17,965 nt of DNA from RPQJ01 sp963714645. GTDB lineage: Bacteria > Pseudomonadota > Gammaproteobacteria > Steroidobacterales > Steroidobacteraceae. The first letter of the stretch is position 1, and each line of letters opens with the position of its first letter. The stretch spans positions 1-17,965 of the forward strand of contig CAVQQX010000049.1 in assembly GCA_963714645.1 (NCBI GenBank), written 5' to 3'. Below the pieces are notes generated by a model that did no database searches, had not been told where the DNA came from, and worked only from the letters and a program-made list of their open reading frames with translations. Below, piece by piece: positions 8,217-14,829 of the stretch. A program made the position numbers and the translations under genes.

Positions 8217-8969
8217 TCAGGTGCGGCGGAACTCGAGGTCGCGCACCTCGTGACCGAGCCGCTCGCCGCGCAGCTCGAAGCGCGTGACGGGGCGCGACGC
8301 CGGCCGGGGCACGAACGATCCCTCCGGGGACGCGTTGCGCAGCGCCTCGCAGGCCGATGCGGTCTCGAGCATGTGTTCGGCGTACGGCGCCCAGTCGGTG
8401 GCCATGCGCAGCACCCCGCCGGGTCGCAGCTTCCGCGCGAGCAGCTCGAGGAACGGCGGCTGCACGATGCGACGCTTGTGATGCCGTTTCTTCGGCCACG
8501 GATCCGGAAAAAACAGCAGCACCTCGTCGAGGGCACCGTCCGGCACTCGCCGGCGCAGAAGCTCCACGGCGTCCTCGTTCGCGATCCGGACGTTCGCGAC
8601 GACCTCGGCTTCGCAGCGCAGCAGCAGGTGGCCGATGCCGGGGGGGTGCACTTCGACGCCGAGATAGTTGCGTTCCGGATGTGCGGCGGCCAGGCCGACG
8701 AGGCATTCGCCGTTGCCGAATCCGATCTCGAGCGTGACCGGGGCCTCGCGCCCGAACAGTTCGGTGAAATCGAGTGACGTTTCGCCACCCGGCTCGATCC
8801 CCCAGCACGGCCAGAGCTCCCGCCAGGCACGCTCCTGGGCGCGGGTCATGCGGCCGGCACGAACGACGAAGCTGCGGATCGGGCGGGCGCGCCGCGCGTC
8901 CGGCCCGGCCGTCGAGTCGTCGCGGGCGGGTATCGCCTTGGGCGCGTCCGTTCGGATTGGCTTCGACAC
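8217..8969 (-). CDS. trmB: tRNA (guanine-N7-)-methyltransferase
   Basis: A 250-residue SAM-dependent enzyme that makes m7G46 in the variable loop of tRNAs. Visible family motifs are RSFVVRAGRMTRAQ (32-45), the SAM-binding loop TLEIGFGNGE (79-88), the signature FFPDPWPKKRHHKRR (153-167), MATDW in the later part, and VTRFELRGERLGHEV near the C-terminus. The N-terminal 30 residues are an unconserved, charged extension. The start is a GTG at 8969, with a G-rich run upstream. The gene begins 17 bp after the marC stop on the same strand, so the two are probably cotranscribed. Confidence 0.95.
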   Translation of the reverse strand: MSKPIRTDAPKAIPARDDSTAGPDARRARPIRSFVVRAGRMTRAQERAWRELWPCWGIEPGGETSLDFTELFGREAPVTLEIGFGNGECLVGLAAAHPERNYLGVEVHPPGIGHLLLRCEAEVVANVRIANEDAVELLRRRVPDGALDEVLLFFPDPWPKKRHHKRRIVQPPFLELLARKLRPGGVLRMATDWAPYAEHMLETASACEALRNASPEGSFVPRPASRPVTRFELRGERLGHEVRDLEFRRT

Positions 8970-8986
8970 GACCGGGCGCCCCCCGA

Positions 8987-9613
8987 TCAGGACGCGAACG
9001 CGCCGCGGATGCCGTCCATCACGAACTGCGCGGCGAGCGCGGCGAGCAGCACGCCCAGGATGCGGCCGAGCACGGCGCCGCCCGTGACACCGACGGCACG
9101 CATCACCGGACCGGTCACGAGCATCAGCGCGAGCGTGATCGCGAGCACCGCGACGATGACGAGCAGCTGCGCGTAGAACTGCAGCGACCCGTACGACACC
9201 CCGGCGAATGCCAGCAGGATGGTGGCGAGCGCGCCGGGCCCGGCGATCAGCGGGAACGCGAGCGGGAAAACCGAGATGTCACCGCGGGCATGCGATTCCT
9301 GCTCCTCGGCCGGTGTGGTCGACCGGACCCCGGACGGCCGCGCGAACACCATCTCGACCGCGAGCAGGAACAGCAGGATGCCGCCGCCGACCCTGAAGGC
9401 GTGCACGCTGATCCCGAGCAGCTCGAGCAGCGGCCGGCCGCCGACCGCGAAGACGAGGCAGACGGCCAGCGCGAGGCCGACGGCCTTGCACGACATGCGT
9501 CGCAAGTAGGAATCGTCGGCCCCCTGCGTCAGTCCTGCGAGCACAGGCAGGAGGGACAAAGGCTCGACGACGACCAGCAGGACCACGAAGAATTTGACCA
9601 GGTCGTCGAGCAT
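8987..9613 (-). CDS. marC: MarC family integral membrane protein (UPF0056)
   Basis: A 208-residue inner-membrane protein with about six hydrophobic segments. It has the family pattern FFVVLLVVVEPLSLLPVL at the N-terminus and FPLAFPLIAGPGALATILL near the middle. A charged loop (ARPSGVRSTTPAEEQESHARGD) separates the two halves. Members are proposed to be small-molecule or amino-acid transporters, but the function is not settled; the old link to multiple antibiotic resistance has not held up. A GAGG site sits 4 nt before the ATG. It heads a likely marC-trmB unit and is divergent from the small acidic gene at 9711. Confidence 0.9.
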   Translation of the reverse strand: MLDDLVKFFVVLLVVVEPLSLLPVLAGLTQGADDSYLRRMSCKAVGLALAVCLVFAVGGRPLLELLGISVHAFRVGGGILLFLLAVEMVFARPSGVRSTTPAEEQESHARGDISVFPLAFPLIAGPGALATILLAFAGVSYGSLQFYAQLLVIVAVLAITLALMLVTGPVMRAVGVTGGAVLGRILGVLLAALAAQFVMDGIRGAFAS

Positions 9614-9636
9614 CGCGCCTCAGGGTGATTCGCGAC

Positions 9637-9665
9637 TTGAACTCCGCGCCGCGCAGGACTACAAC
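9637..9665 (+). promoter_or_regulatory. Candidate sigma70 promoter for the gene at 9711
   Basis: TTGAAC (9637-9642) and TACAAC (9660-9665) are separated by exactly 17 bp, and each matches the consensus at four positions. The expected start near 9672 would give a leader of about 39 nt ending in the GAGGG ribosome binding site at 9698-9702. The spacing is good and the elements are moderate. Confidence 0.4.
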
Positions 9666-9710
9666 GATGTCAAGGATACCAAGCGCACGGACGCCGCGAG
9701 GGCAATGACG

Positions 9711-10067
9711 ATGGCCAATCCCGCACCTGTCGTTGGCAAGTGGTACGCACGCCCCGGCGGCGATTCGTTCGAGATCGTCGCGTTCGACCAGGACGACGGC
9801 ACGATCGAGATCCAGTACTTCGACGGCACGATCGAGGAAATGGACGTCGACGACTGGCGCGAGGAAGCCATCGAGGCCGCCGAGCCGCCCGAGGACTGGA
9901 CAGGCTCGGTCGACGTCGAGCCCGAGGACTACGAGAACGAGTTCGACGTCGAGCCCGGCGTCGCTGTCGGCGCAAGCCCGCTCGACATCATCGATCGCGG
10001 TGAAGCCGACGGTTTCTCCGAGCTCGAGCTGCCCGACGAACCGTCCGACGAGCGCCTCGGCGGCTGA
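9711..10067 (+). CDS. Small acidic DUF6763-like protein
   Basis: A 118-residue, strongly acidic cytoplasmic protein with no signal peptide or membrane segment. The N-terminal 65 residues look like a compact beta domain: VVGKWYARPGGDSFEIVAFDQDDGTIEIQYFDG, then IEEMDVDDW and EPPEDW (58-63). I associate this layout (VGxWY, TIEIQYFDG, EPPEDW) with the uncharacterised gammaproteobacterial family DUF6763. The remainder is a disordered-looking acidic tail containing two DVEP segments. The ATG at 9711 is preferred because GAGGG lies 8 nt upstream; the ATG at 9705 would be too close to it. No function is known. It stands between a divergent marC and a convergent Rieske gene. Confidence 0.72.
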   Translation: MANPAPVVGKWYARPGGDSFEIVAFDQDDGTIEIQYFDGTIEEMDVDDWREEAIEAAEPPEDWTGSVDVEPEDYENEFDVEPGVAVGASPLDIIDRGEADGFSELELPDEPSDERLGG

Positions 10068-10148
10068 GGCCGCCCCGGATCCTTGTATGCGTATGCAGCC
10101 ACCTCTCCGCGGCGCGGGCAGGTCGCCCGCAGTGCGGGTGAGGGCGCG

Positions 10149-10535
10149 CTAGGCCGGCTCCTCCAGCGGCACGGCATCGTCGAGCAACACGTAGCCATTG
10201 CGCACGTGCACCGGCAGCGGCCGCAGTCCCTTACCCGGGCAAGGGCCGGCGACGCAGAGCCCGGTTTCGATCTCGAACAGCGCGCCGTGCATGATGCAGC
10301 GGATCACCGCCACGTCGGGCGCAAGGAACACGTGCGGTTGCCAGTTGAGCGGAAAGCCCGCGTGCGGACAGTGGTTGAGGTACGCGCGCACGACGTCGCC
10401 CTTGCGCACGACGAACCCCTTGAGCGGCCAGTCGCCCTCACCCATCGTGAATCCACGCGCCCCGGGGTCGTCGAGCTCGTGCAGCGGACAGATGACGCGC
10501 GTCAGGTCGATCTCGTCGCCACCGGCGGTCGTCAT
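10149..10535 (-). CDS. Single-domain Rieske [2Fe-2S] ferredoxin-like protein
   Basis: A 128-residue soluble protein made of one Rieske domain. Cluster ligands are Cys56 and His58 (HCPHAG) and Cys80 and His83 (CIMHGALFE). This is the CxH...CxxH pattern of dioxygenase-type Rieske ferredoxins, followed by the usual ETGLCVAGPCPGKGL segment. It would carry electrons to an unidentified partner. The ATG at 10535 lies 17 bp after the ampG stop on the same strand, so it is probably the last gene of an xth-ampG-Rieske unit. No partner oxygenase or reductase is adjacent. The ribosome binding site is weak, and a slightly different start is possible. Confidence 0.88.
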   Translation of the reverse strand: MTTAGGDEIDLTRVICPLHELDDPGARGFTMGEGDWPLKGFVVRKGDVVRAYLNHCPHAGFPLNWQPHVFLAPDVAVIRCIMHGALFEIETGLCVAGPCPGKGLRPLPVHVRNGYVLLDDAVPLEEPA

Positions 10536-10552
10536 CGAGCTGGCCCTTCCCC

Positions 10553-11965
10553 TCAGTGCGGCTCGCCGGCCGCTTCGTCCCGCATGCGACGCGCCAGGAA
10601 GAACAGCAGCACGAGCGCGGGCAGCCCGAGCGACGCCGTGTAGCAGAAGAAGGCGGGATACCCGATGGCGTCGACGACGAACCCCGACGTGCCCATGAGC
10701 ACCTTGCCGGGCAGCGCATACATCGAAGAGAAGAGCGCGTACTGCGTCGCCGTGTACGAGGCGCTCGTGAGACTCGAGAGGTAGGCGATCAGCGACGTGC
10801 CCGCAATGCCCATCGCGAGGTTGTCGACGCTGATCAGGATGGCGAGCCCGGCGATGTTCGGCTCGCCGAGCCGCGCGAAGGCCGCAAACATCAGGTTGGC
10901 GGAGATCACGGCGACGCTGCCGGTCGCGAGCGAGCGCACGACGCCGAGTCGGAAGACCAGCGCGCCGCCGACGAACGTGCCGAGGATCGACCAGATCACG
11001 CCGAAGCCCTTCGCGATCGCGGCGATCTCCTTCAACGTGAAGCCGATGTCCAGGTAGAAAGGATTGGCCATCACGCCCATCGTGAAGTCGGCCAGGCGGT
11101 AGCAGGCGATGAACGCCAGCATCAGCACGGCGAGTTTCACGCCGTAGCGCGTGAAGAAGTCCACGAACGGGTTGACCACCGCGCTCACGAACCAGGCGCC
11201 GGCGTTGCGCAATCCATCGGGCCAGTGCGCCTTGCGCTGGAGCCAGTCGGTCACCCGCGCTTCCTGCGCAACCGTGTGCCGGATGACGCGCGCCTCCGGC
11301 TCCGGGATCAGCAGCGTCGTCACCAGGCCGATGCACGCACAGGCGGCCATCGTCGTATACGACATCGCCCAGCCGCGGTCGGCCGCGATCCAGAGGGCGC
11401 CCGCGCTGGCGACCATCATCGCGATGCGATAGCCGAGCTGGTACGCAGCCGCCATCACGCCCTGCATCGAGACCGGGACCGCTTCGATGCGCCAGGCGTC
11501 GACGGCGATGTCCTGCGTCGCGGACGAGAACGCGACCAGCAGTGCGAGCACGGCCACGATGCCGAGGTGTCCCTGCTCGGGGTTCAGGTGCGCCATGTTG
11601 AACAGCCCGATCGCGATGCCGAGCTGCCCGAGCAGCATCCAGCTGCGGCGACGGCCGAGCAGTCGGTGCAGCAGCGGCAGGGGAAGCCGGTCGACGACGG
11701 GCGACCAGAAGAACTTCACGGTGTAGATGAGGCCGACCCACGACAGCATGCCGATCGTGGCGCGCTCGATTCCCACCGCGCGCAGCCAGGCCGAGAGCGT
11801 CGAGAACACGAGCATGAACGGCAGTCCGGCCGAGAAACCGAGGAACAGCATCGCGAGCACGCGCGGGTGGCGGTACGCGCGCACCGCGTCGATCCAGCCA
11901 CGCCACCACACCGTGGGCGGCGCGGCGACCGCAGCACCGGTCGCGGCGGAGTCGATCTTCGTCAC
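10553..11965 (-). CDS. ampG: AmpG-type muropeptide permease (MFS)
   Basis: A 470-residue major facilitator that would import GlcNAc-anhydroMurNAc muropeptides for cell-wall recycling. Family landmarks are LFLGFSAGLPFMLVFSTLSAWL, then GMLSWVGLIYTVKFFWSPVVDR and LGRRRSWMLLGQ. The first half also contains SSATQDIAVDAWRIE. Many hydrophobic segments follow, with a cytoplasmic loop around the middle. The length is close to the roughly 490 residues of E. coli AmpG. The start is a GTG at 11965 whose last bases overlap the xth TGA stop (GTGA), indicating translational coupling. A 10-kb-scale AmpC locus is not visible, so a recycling role rather than beta-lactamase induction is the safe inference. Confidence 0.9.
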   Translation of the reverse strand: MTKIDSAATGAAVAAPPTVWWRGWIDAVRAYRHPRVLAMLFLGFSAGLPFMLVFSTLSAWLRAVGIERATIGMLSWVGLIYTVKFFWSPVVDRLPLPLLHRLLGRRRSWMLLGQLGIAIGLFNMAHLNPEQGHLGIVAVLALLVAFSSATQDIAVDAWRIEAVPVSMQGVMAAAYQLGYRIAMMVASAGALWIAADRGWAMSYTTMAACACIGLVTTLLIPEPEARVIRHTVAQEARVTDWLQRKAHWPDGLRNAGAWFVSAVVNPFVDFFTRYGVKLAVLMLAFIACYRLADFTMGVMANPFYLDIGFTLKEIAAIAKGFGVIWSILGTFVGGALVFRLGVVRSLATGSVAVISANLMFAAFARLGEPNIAGLAILISVDNLAMGIAGTSLIAYLSSLTSASYTATQYALFSSMYALPGKVLMGTSGFVVDAIGYPAFFCYTASLGLPALVLLFFLARRMRDEAAGEPH

Positions 11966-12729
11966 AGCTCGTACGTCACGGTGAGCGGCGCGTGGTCGGA
12001 GAAACGCTGCGTCTTGTAGATGTCCACGCTGCGCACGCTGCCGGCGAGCCCGGGGCTCAGCACCTGGTAGTCGATGCGCCAGCCGACGTTCTTGTCCCAG
12101 GCCTGGCCTCGGTTCGACCACCACGTGTAGTGGTCCGGATCCTGGTTGACCTCGCGGAACGCATCGACGTAACGCACGTCGCCGAACAGCTCGTCGAGCC
12201 ATGCACGTTCCTCGGGCAGGAAGCCCGAGTTCTTCCGGTTCGATCTCCAGTTGCGCAGGTCGATTTCCTTGTGCGCGATGTTCCAGTCGCCGCAGAGCAC
12301 GTAGTCGCGCCGCCGGCGTTTCAGCGCGCGCAGGTGCGGCATGAATTCGCCGAGGAAGCGGAACTTGGCCTGCTGGCGGATCTCGCTCGACGAGCCCGAG
12401 GGCAGGTAGACCGACACCACGCTCAGGCGTCCGAAGCGGACTTCGAGGTAACGGCCTTCGGCATCGAACTCCTTCGAGCCATAGCCCACGACGACCGCGT
12501 CGGGCTTCCTGCGCGAGAACACGGCGACGCCGCTGTAACCCTTCTTCGTCGCATCGAAGTAATGGCTGTGGTAACCGGCCGGGTGGAACATCGGGTCGGA
12601 AATCTGGTCGAGCTGGCATTTCGTCTCCTGGACGCAGACGACGTCCGCGTCCTGGCGCTCGAGCCAGCCGAAGAATCCCTTGCGTGCGGCGGAGCGGATG
12701 CCGTTCGCGTTCAGCGTGATGATGCGCAT
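11962..12729 (-). CDS. xthA: Exodeoxyribonuclease III family AP endonuclease
   Basis: A 255-residue base-excision repair nuclease that cleaves 5' of abasic sites and degrades duplex DNA 3' to 5'. It starts MRIITLNANGIRSA. Catalytic positions are visible: Glu35 (VCVQETKC), Asp148 and Asn150 (LCGDWNIAH), Asp220 (GWRIDYQV), and Asp245/His246 (RFSDHAPLT). Length is typical. The ATG at 12729 lies 27 bp from the divergent pyrE start. A TATACT element 8 nt upstream suggests an almost leaderless transcript. It heads the xth-ampG-Rieske unit, with a 4-nt GTGA overlap to ampG. It follows the ExoIII rather than the ExoA subgroup only by general resemblance. Confidence 0.95.
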   Translation of the reverse strand: MRIITLNANGIRSAARKGFFGWLERQDADVVCVQETKCQLDQISDPMFHPAGYHSHYFDATKKGYSGVAVFSRRKPDAVVVGYGSKEFDAEGRYLEVRFGRLSVVSVYLPSGSSSEIRQQAKFRFLGEFMPHLRALKRRRRDYVLCGDWNIAHKEIDLRNWRSNRKNSGFLPEERAWLDELFGDVRYVDAFREVNQDPDHYTWWSNRGQAWDKNVGWRIDYQVLSPGLAGSVRSVDIYKTQRFSDHAPLTVTYEL

Positions 12730-12737
12730 GCGCGCGC

Positions 12738-12745
12738 AGTATAAA
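12738..12745. promoter_or_regulatory. Overlapping divergent -10 elements between xth and pyrE
   Basis: Within the 27-bp spacer, TATAAA (12740-12745, plus strand) lies 11 bp before the pyrE ATG. TATACT (12743-12738, minus strand) lies 8 bp before the xth ATG. The two -10-like elements share four bases. If used, each transcript would begin only a few nucleotides before its start codon. No good -35 element is visible for either, so they may be weak, extended or dependent on an activator. Confidence 0.42.
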
Positions 12746-12756
12746 GTACGCGCCGT

Positions 12757-13392
12757 ATGCACGACCCCGGCTTCATCCAGCTCTGCCTCGAACTCGGGGT
12801 GCTGCGGTTCGGCGAGTTCACGCTCAAGTCGGGCCGCAGGAGCCCGTACTTCTTCAACGCGGGCCTGTTCAACACCGGTCGGGCGATCGGTGCGCTGGGA
12901 CGGCATTACGCGCGCACGGCCGCCGGCTCCGGTGTCGCGTTCGACATGCTGTTCGGGCCTGCCTACAAGGGCATTCCGCTCGTGACCGCGACGGCGGCCG
13001 CGCTCGCCGACCACGAGGGCCGCGACCTGCCGTTCGCGTTCAACCGCAAGGAGGCCAAGGATCACGGCGAGGGCGGCACCATCGTCGGGGCGCCGTTGCG
13101 CGGGCGCGTGCTGATCGTCGACGACGTCGTGACGGCCGGCACCGCCATCCGCGAATCGGTCGACATCATCCGCGGCCACGGCGCCACGCCCGCGGCCGTG
13201 CTGATCGCCCTCGACCGTGAGGAACGCGGCCAGGGCGAGCAGTCGGCCGTCGAGGAAGTGCGGGAGACCTTCGGACTGCCAGTCATCGCCGTGGCGCGCC
13301 TGCGCGACCTGATGTCCCACCTGCAGGCCGTCGGGGACCACGTCGCCCTGCAGTCGGTCCAGGCGTATCGGGACCGTTACGGCACCACCTGA
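12757..13392 (+). CDS. pyrE: Orotate phosphoribosyltransferase
   Basis: A 211-residue enzyme of de novo pyrimidine synthesis, making orotidine 5'-phosphate from orotate and PRPP. It is closely similar to E. coli PyrE throughout: RFGEFTLKSGRRSPYFFNAG (17-36), the catalytic loop FNRKEAKDHGEGG (95-107), and the PRPP-binding motif VLIVDDVVTAGTA (118-130) with Asp122/Asp123. Length matches the 213 residues of E. coli. The ATG at 12757 has no Shine-Dalgarno sequence and lies just after a TATAAA element, suggesting leaderless or near-leaderless translation. It is divergent from xth. The usual attenuator or rph partner of enteric pyrE is absent. Confidence 0.97.
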   Translation: MHDPGFIQLCLELGVLRFGEFTLKSGRRSPYFFNAGLFNTGRAIGALGRHYARTAAGSGVAFDMLFGPAYKGIPLVTATAAALADHEGRDLPFAFNRKEAKDHGEGGTIVGAPLRGRVLIVDDVVTAGTAIRESVDIIRGHGATPAAVLIALDREERGQGEQSAVEEVRETFGLPVIAVARLRDLMSHLQAVGDHVALQSVQAYRDRYGTT

Positions 13393-13403
13393 TGGGCCGG
13401 TCC

Positions 13404-13419
13404 GGTGAATTAGGTCACA
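13404..13419. promoter_or_regulatory. CRP/FNR-superfamily-like site (GGTGA-N6-TCACA)
   Basis: Sixteen bases starting 12 bp after the pyrE stop match the TGTGA-N6-TCACA consensus at nine of ten half-site positions. A TGTAAT -10-like element follows at 13448-13453. The expected start near 13460 would put the site centre at about -48, an unusual distance. The likely target is the secreted protein gene whose start is at 13560. The site is seen in sequence; its use is inferred. Confidence 0.42.
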
Positions 13420-13559
13420 CTGCATCACCGTCGTGGACCGCAAAACGTGTAATTCCGACCCCCGGGTGCCACACAATGCCGGCCATGCCTGACGAAGCCG
13501 CCACCGGATTCCGGCCCGTCCACGACCGCACGTCACCGACGGACAGGTACGTGACCACG

Positions 13560-14213
13560 ATGCGCGTGGTCGGAGCGATCCTGCTCGTCGTGGCCATCCT
13601 GTGCGCGCTCATCGCCGGGGTGGCCGATGCGGCCACCAGGAAAAAGGCCGACAGGGTATTGCAAAGCAACGAGGTCTTCCGCTGCCGCAGCGTGGCCGGC
13701 CAGACCTTCGTCGGCCAGGCGATCCCGCCCGAGTGCATGGAAGCCGACGTCGAGGTGATCGACGAAACCGGGCGCGTGGTCCGCATCATCCCCGGCCGCA
13801 AGACGCTCGAGCAGATGGCCGCGGAGAAGGCCGCCGAGGATGCCAGGAACCTGGCGGCGCAGCGCGACCGCACGCTGCTCGCGACATACCTCACCGTGGC
13901 CGACATCGAGCGCCTGCGCGACCAGCGCATCGAGCTGCTCGAGCAGCAGAACGTCGTCACCCGCCAGTACATCGCGAACCTGCGCACGCGCGAAGCGCGG
14001 CTGATGCAGTCCGTGCAGCGCTTCCACCCGTACAGCCCGAAGCCGAACGCACCGGTATTGCCCGACCAGGTCGCGAGCGAGATCGTCAACACGGTGAAGG
14101 GCCTGCAGGTGTACGAGCAGGAACTGGCGAAGAACACCGTCGAGCGCGAGCGCGTCGCCTCCGAGTTCGGCGCCGACATCAGGCGCTTCAAGGAACTGAA
14201 GGGCCTCGAGTAG
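13560..14213 (+). CDS. Secreted coiled-coil protein of unknown function
   Basis: I do not recognise a named family with confidence. The 217-residue product starts with a hydrophobic signal peptide (VVGAILLVVAILCALIAGVADA, likely cut after Ala24). A short domain with Cys42 and Cys59 follows (VFRCRSVAGQTFVGQAIPPEC, then VEVIDETGRVVRIIPG). It recalls DUF4124-type periplasmic domains, in which a small cysteine-bearing strand module precedes a variable tail. From about residue 82 on it is highly charged and helical, with likely coiled coil near 82-155 and 175-215 and a Pro-rich break around 156-168. Upstream in-frame ATGs at 13476 and 13485 would add a 25-28-residue leader before the hydrophobic segment. 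I prefer 13560 because it gives a normal signal peptide. It follows pyrE after a CRP-like site and ends at a hairpin. Confidence 0.7.
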   Translation: MRVVGAILLVVAILCALIAGVADAATRKKADRVLQSNEVFRCRSVAGQTFVGQAIPPECMEADVEVIDETGRVVRIIPGRKTLEQMAAEKAAEDARNLAAQRDRTLLATYLTVADIERLRDQRIELLEQQNVVTRQYIANLRTREARLMQSVQRFHPYSPKPNAPVLPDQVASEIVNTVKGLQVYEQELAKNTVERERVASEFGADIRRFKELKGLE

Positions 14214-14238
14214 TCCCGGGCCCAAGGGTCGCGCAGCA

Positions 14239-14270
14239 CGGGCCGGCAATCGCCGGCCCGCCTCGTTTCT
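14239..14270 (+). terminator. Probable intrinsic terminator after the coiled-coil protein gene
   Basis: A 9-bp perfect GC stem (CGGGCCGGC/GCCGGCCCG, 14239-14247 and 14252-14260) with an AATC loop lies 26 bp after the stop codon. It is followed by CCTCGTTTCT, which is only moderately T-rich. On the opposite strand there is no T run, so it would serve the plus-strand gene. The dut gene converges from the other side. Confidence 0.5.
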
Positions 14271-14343
14271 GCCGTGTGACGCATGCTCAGGCGCAGTGCC
14301 CGAGCGGGTCTGCCGTGACGTGCCGGAACGCGTCGCGGCGCCG

Positions 14344-14829
14344 CTAGGTCCGCCCCGAGCTCCCGAAGCCCCCCGCGGCGCGGTCGCTCGCGACGAACTC
14401 CTCGACCACGTCGAACGCGACCTGCACCACCGGCACGATCACCATCTGCGCGATCCGTTCACCCGGTTCCACGGTGAACGCGGCCCGTCCGCGGTTCCAG
14501 CACGAGACCATCACCTGCCCCTGGTAGTCGGAGTCGATCAACCCCACGAGATTGCCGAGCACGATGCCGTGCTTGTGGCCGAGACCCGAGCGGGGCAGCA
14601 GCACGGCCGCAAGCCCGGGGTCGTCCAGGTGAATCGCGATGCCGGTCGGAATCAGTTGCGACTCGCCGGGTGAGAGCACCAGCGGTGCGTCGAGGCACGC
14701 ACGCAGGTCGAGCCCGGCCGACCCGGGCGTGGCGTAGTGCGGCAACGGATAGTCGCCCCCGATCCGGGCATCGAGGATCTTCACCTGCAGGCGGGGCCGA
14801 GGTGGCGAGGCCGGGCCGGCCGCGCTCAC
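14344..14829 (-). CDS. dut: Deoxyuridine 5'-triphosphate nucleotidohydrolase (dUTPase)
   Basis: A 161-residue homotrimeric dUTPase that hydrolyses dUTP to dUMP and pyrophosphate, protecting DNA from uracil and feeding dTMP synthesis. All family motifs are present: YATPGSAGLDLRACLD, then LLPRSGLGHKHGIVLGN, VGLIDSDYQGQ, PGERIAQMVIVPV and the C-terminal GGFGSSGRT. It is very similar to E. coli Dut. The start is a GTG at 14829 overlapping the coaBC stop (GTGA). This adds about 13 residues before LQVKILDARI, the conserved opening. A GTG within that opening would be shorter than usual. Cotranscription with coaBC is a common bacterial arrangement. Confidence 0.95.
   Translation of the reverse strand: MSAAGPASPPRPRLQVKILDARIGGDYPLPHYATPGSAGLDLRACLDAPLVLSPGESQLIPTGIAIHLDDPGLAAVLLPRSGLGHKHGIVLGNLVGLIDSDYQGQVMVSCWNRGRAAFTVEPGERIAQMVIVPVVQVAFDVVEEFVASDRAAGGFGSSGRT

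Noticed and set aside
10100..10140. Small hairpin (CCCGC/GCGGG) between the DUF6763-like gene and the Rieske gene, considered as a terminator
   Set aside because: The stem is only five pairs and has no T run on either strand.
12730..13536. Long minus-strand extension of the xth frame over pyrE
   Set aside because: It is antisense to pyrE; the conserved ExoIII start is at 12729.
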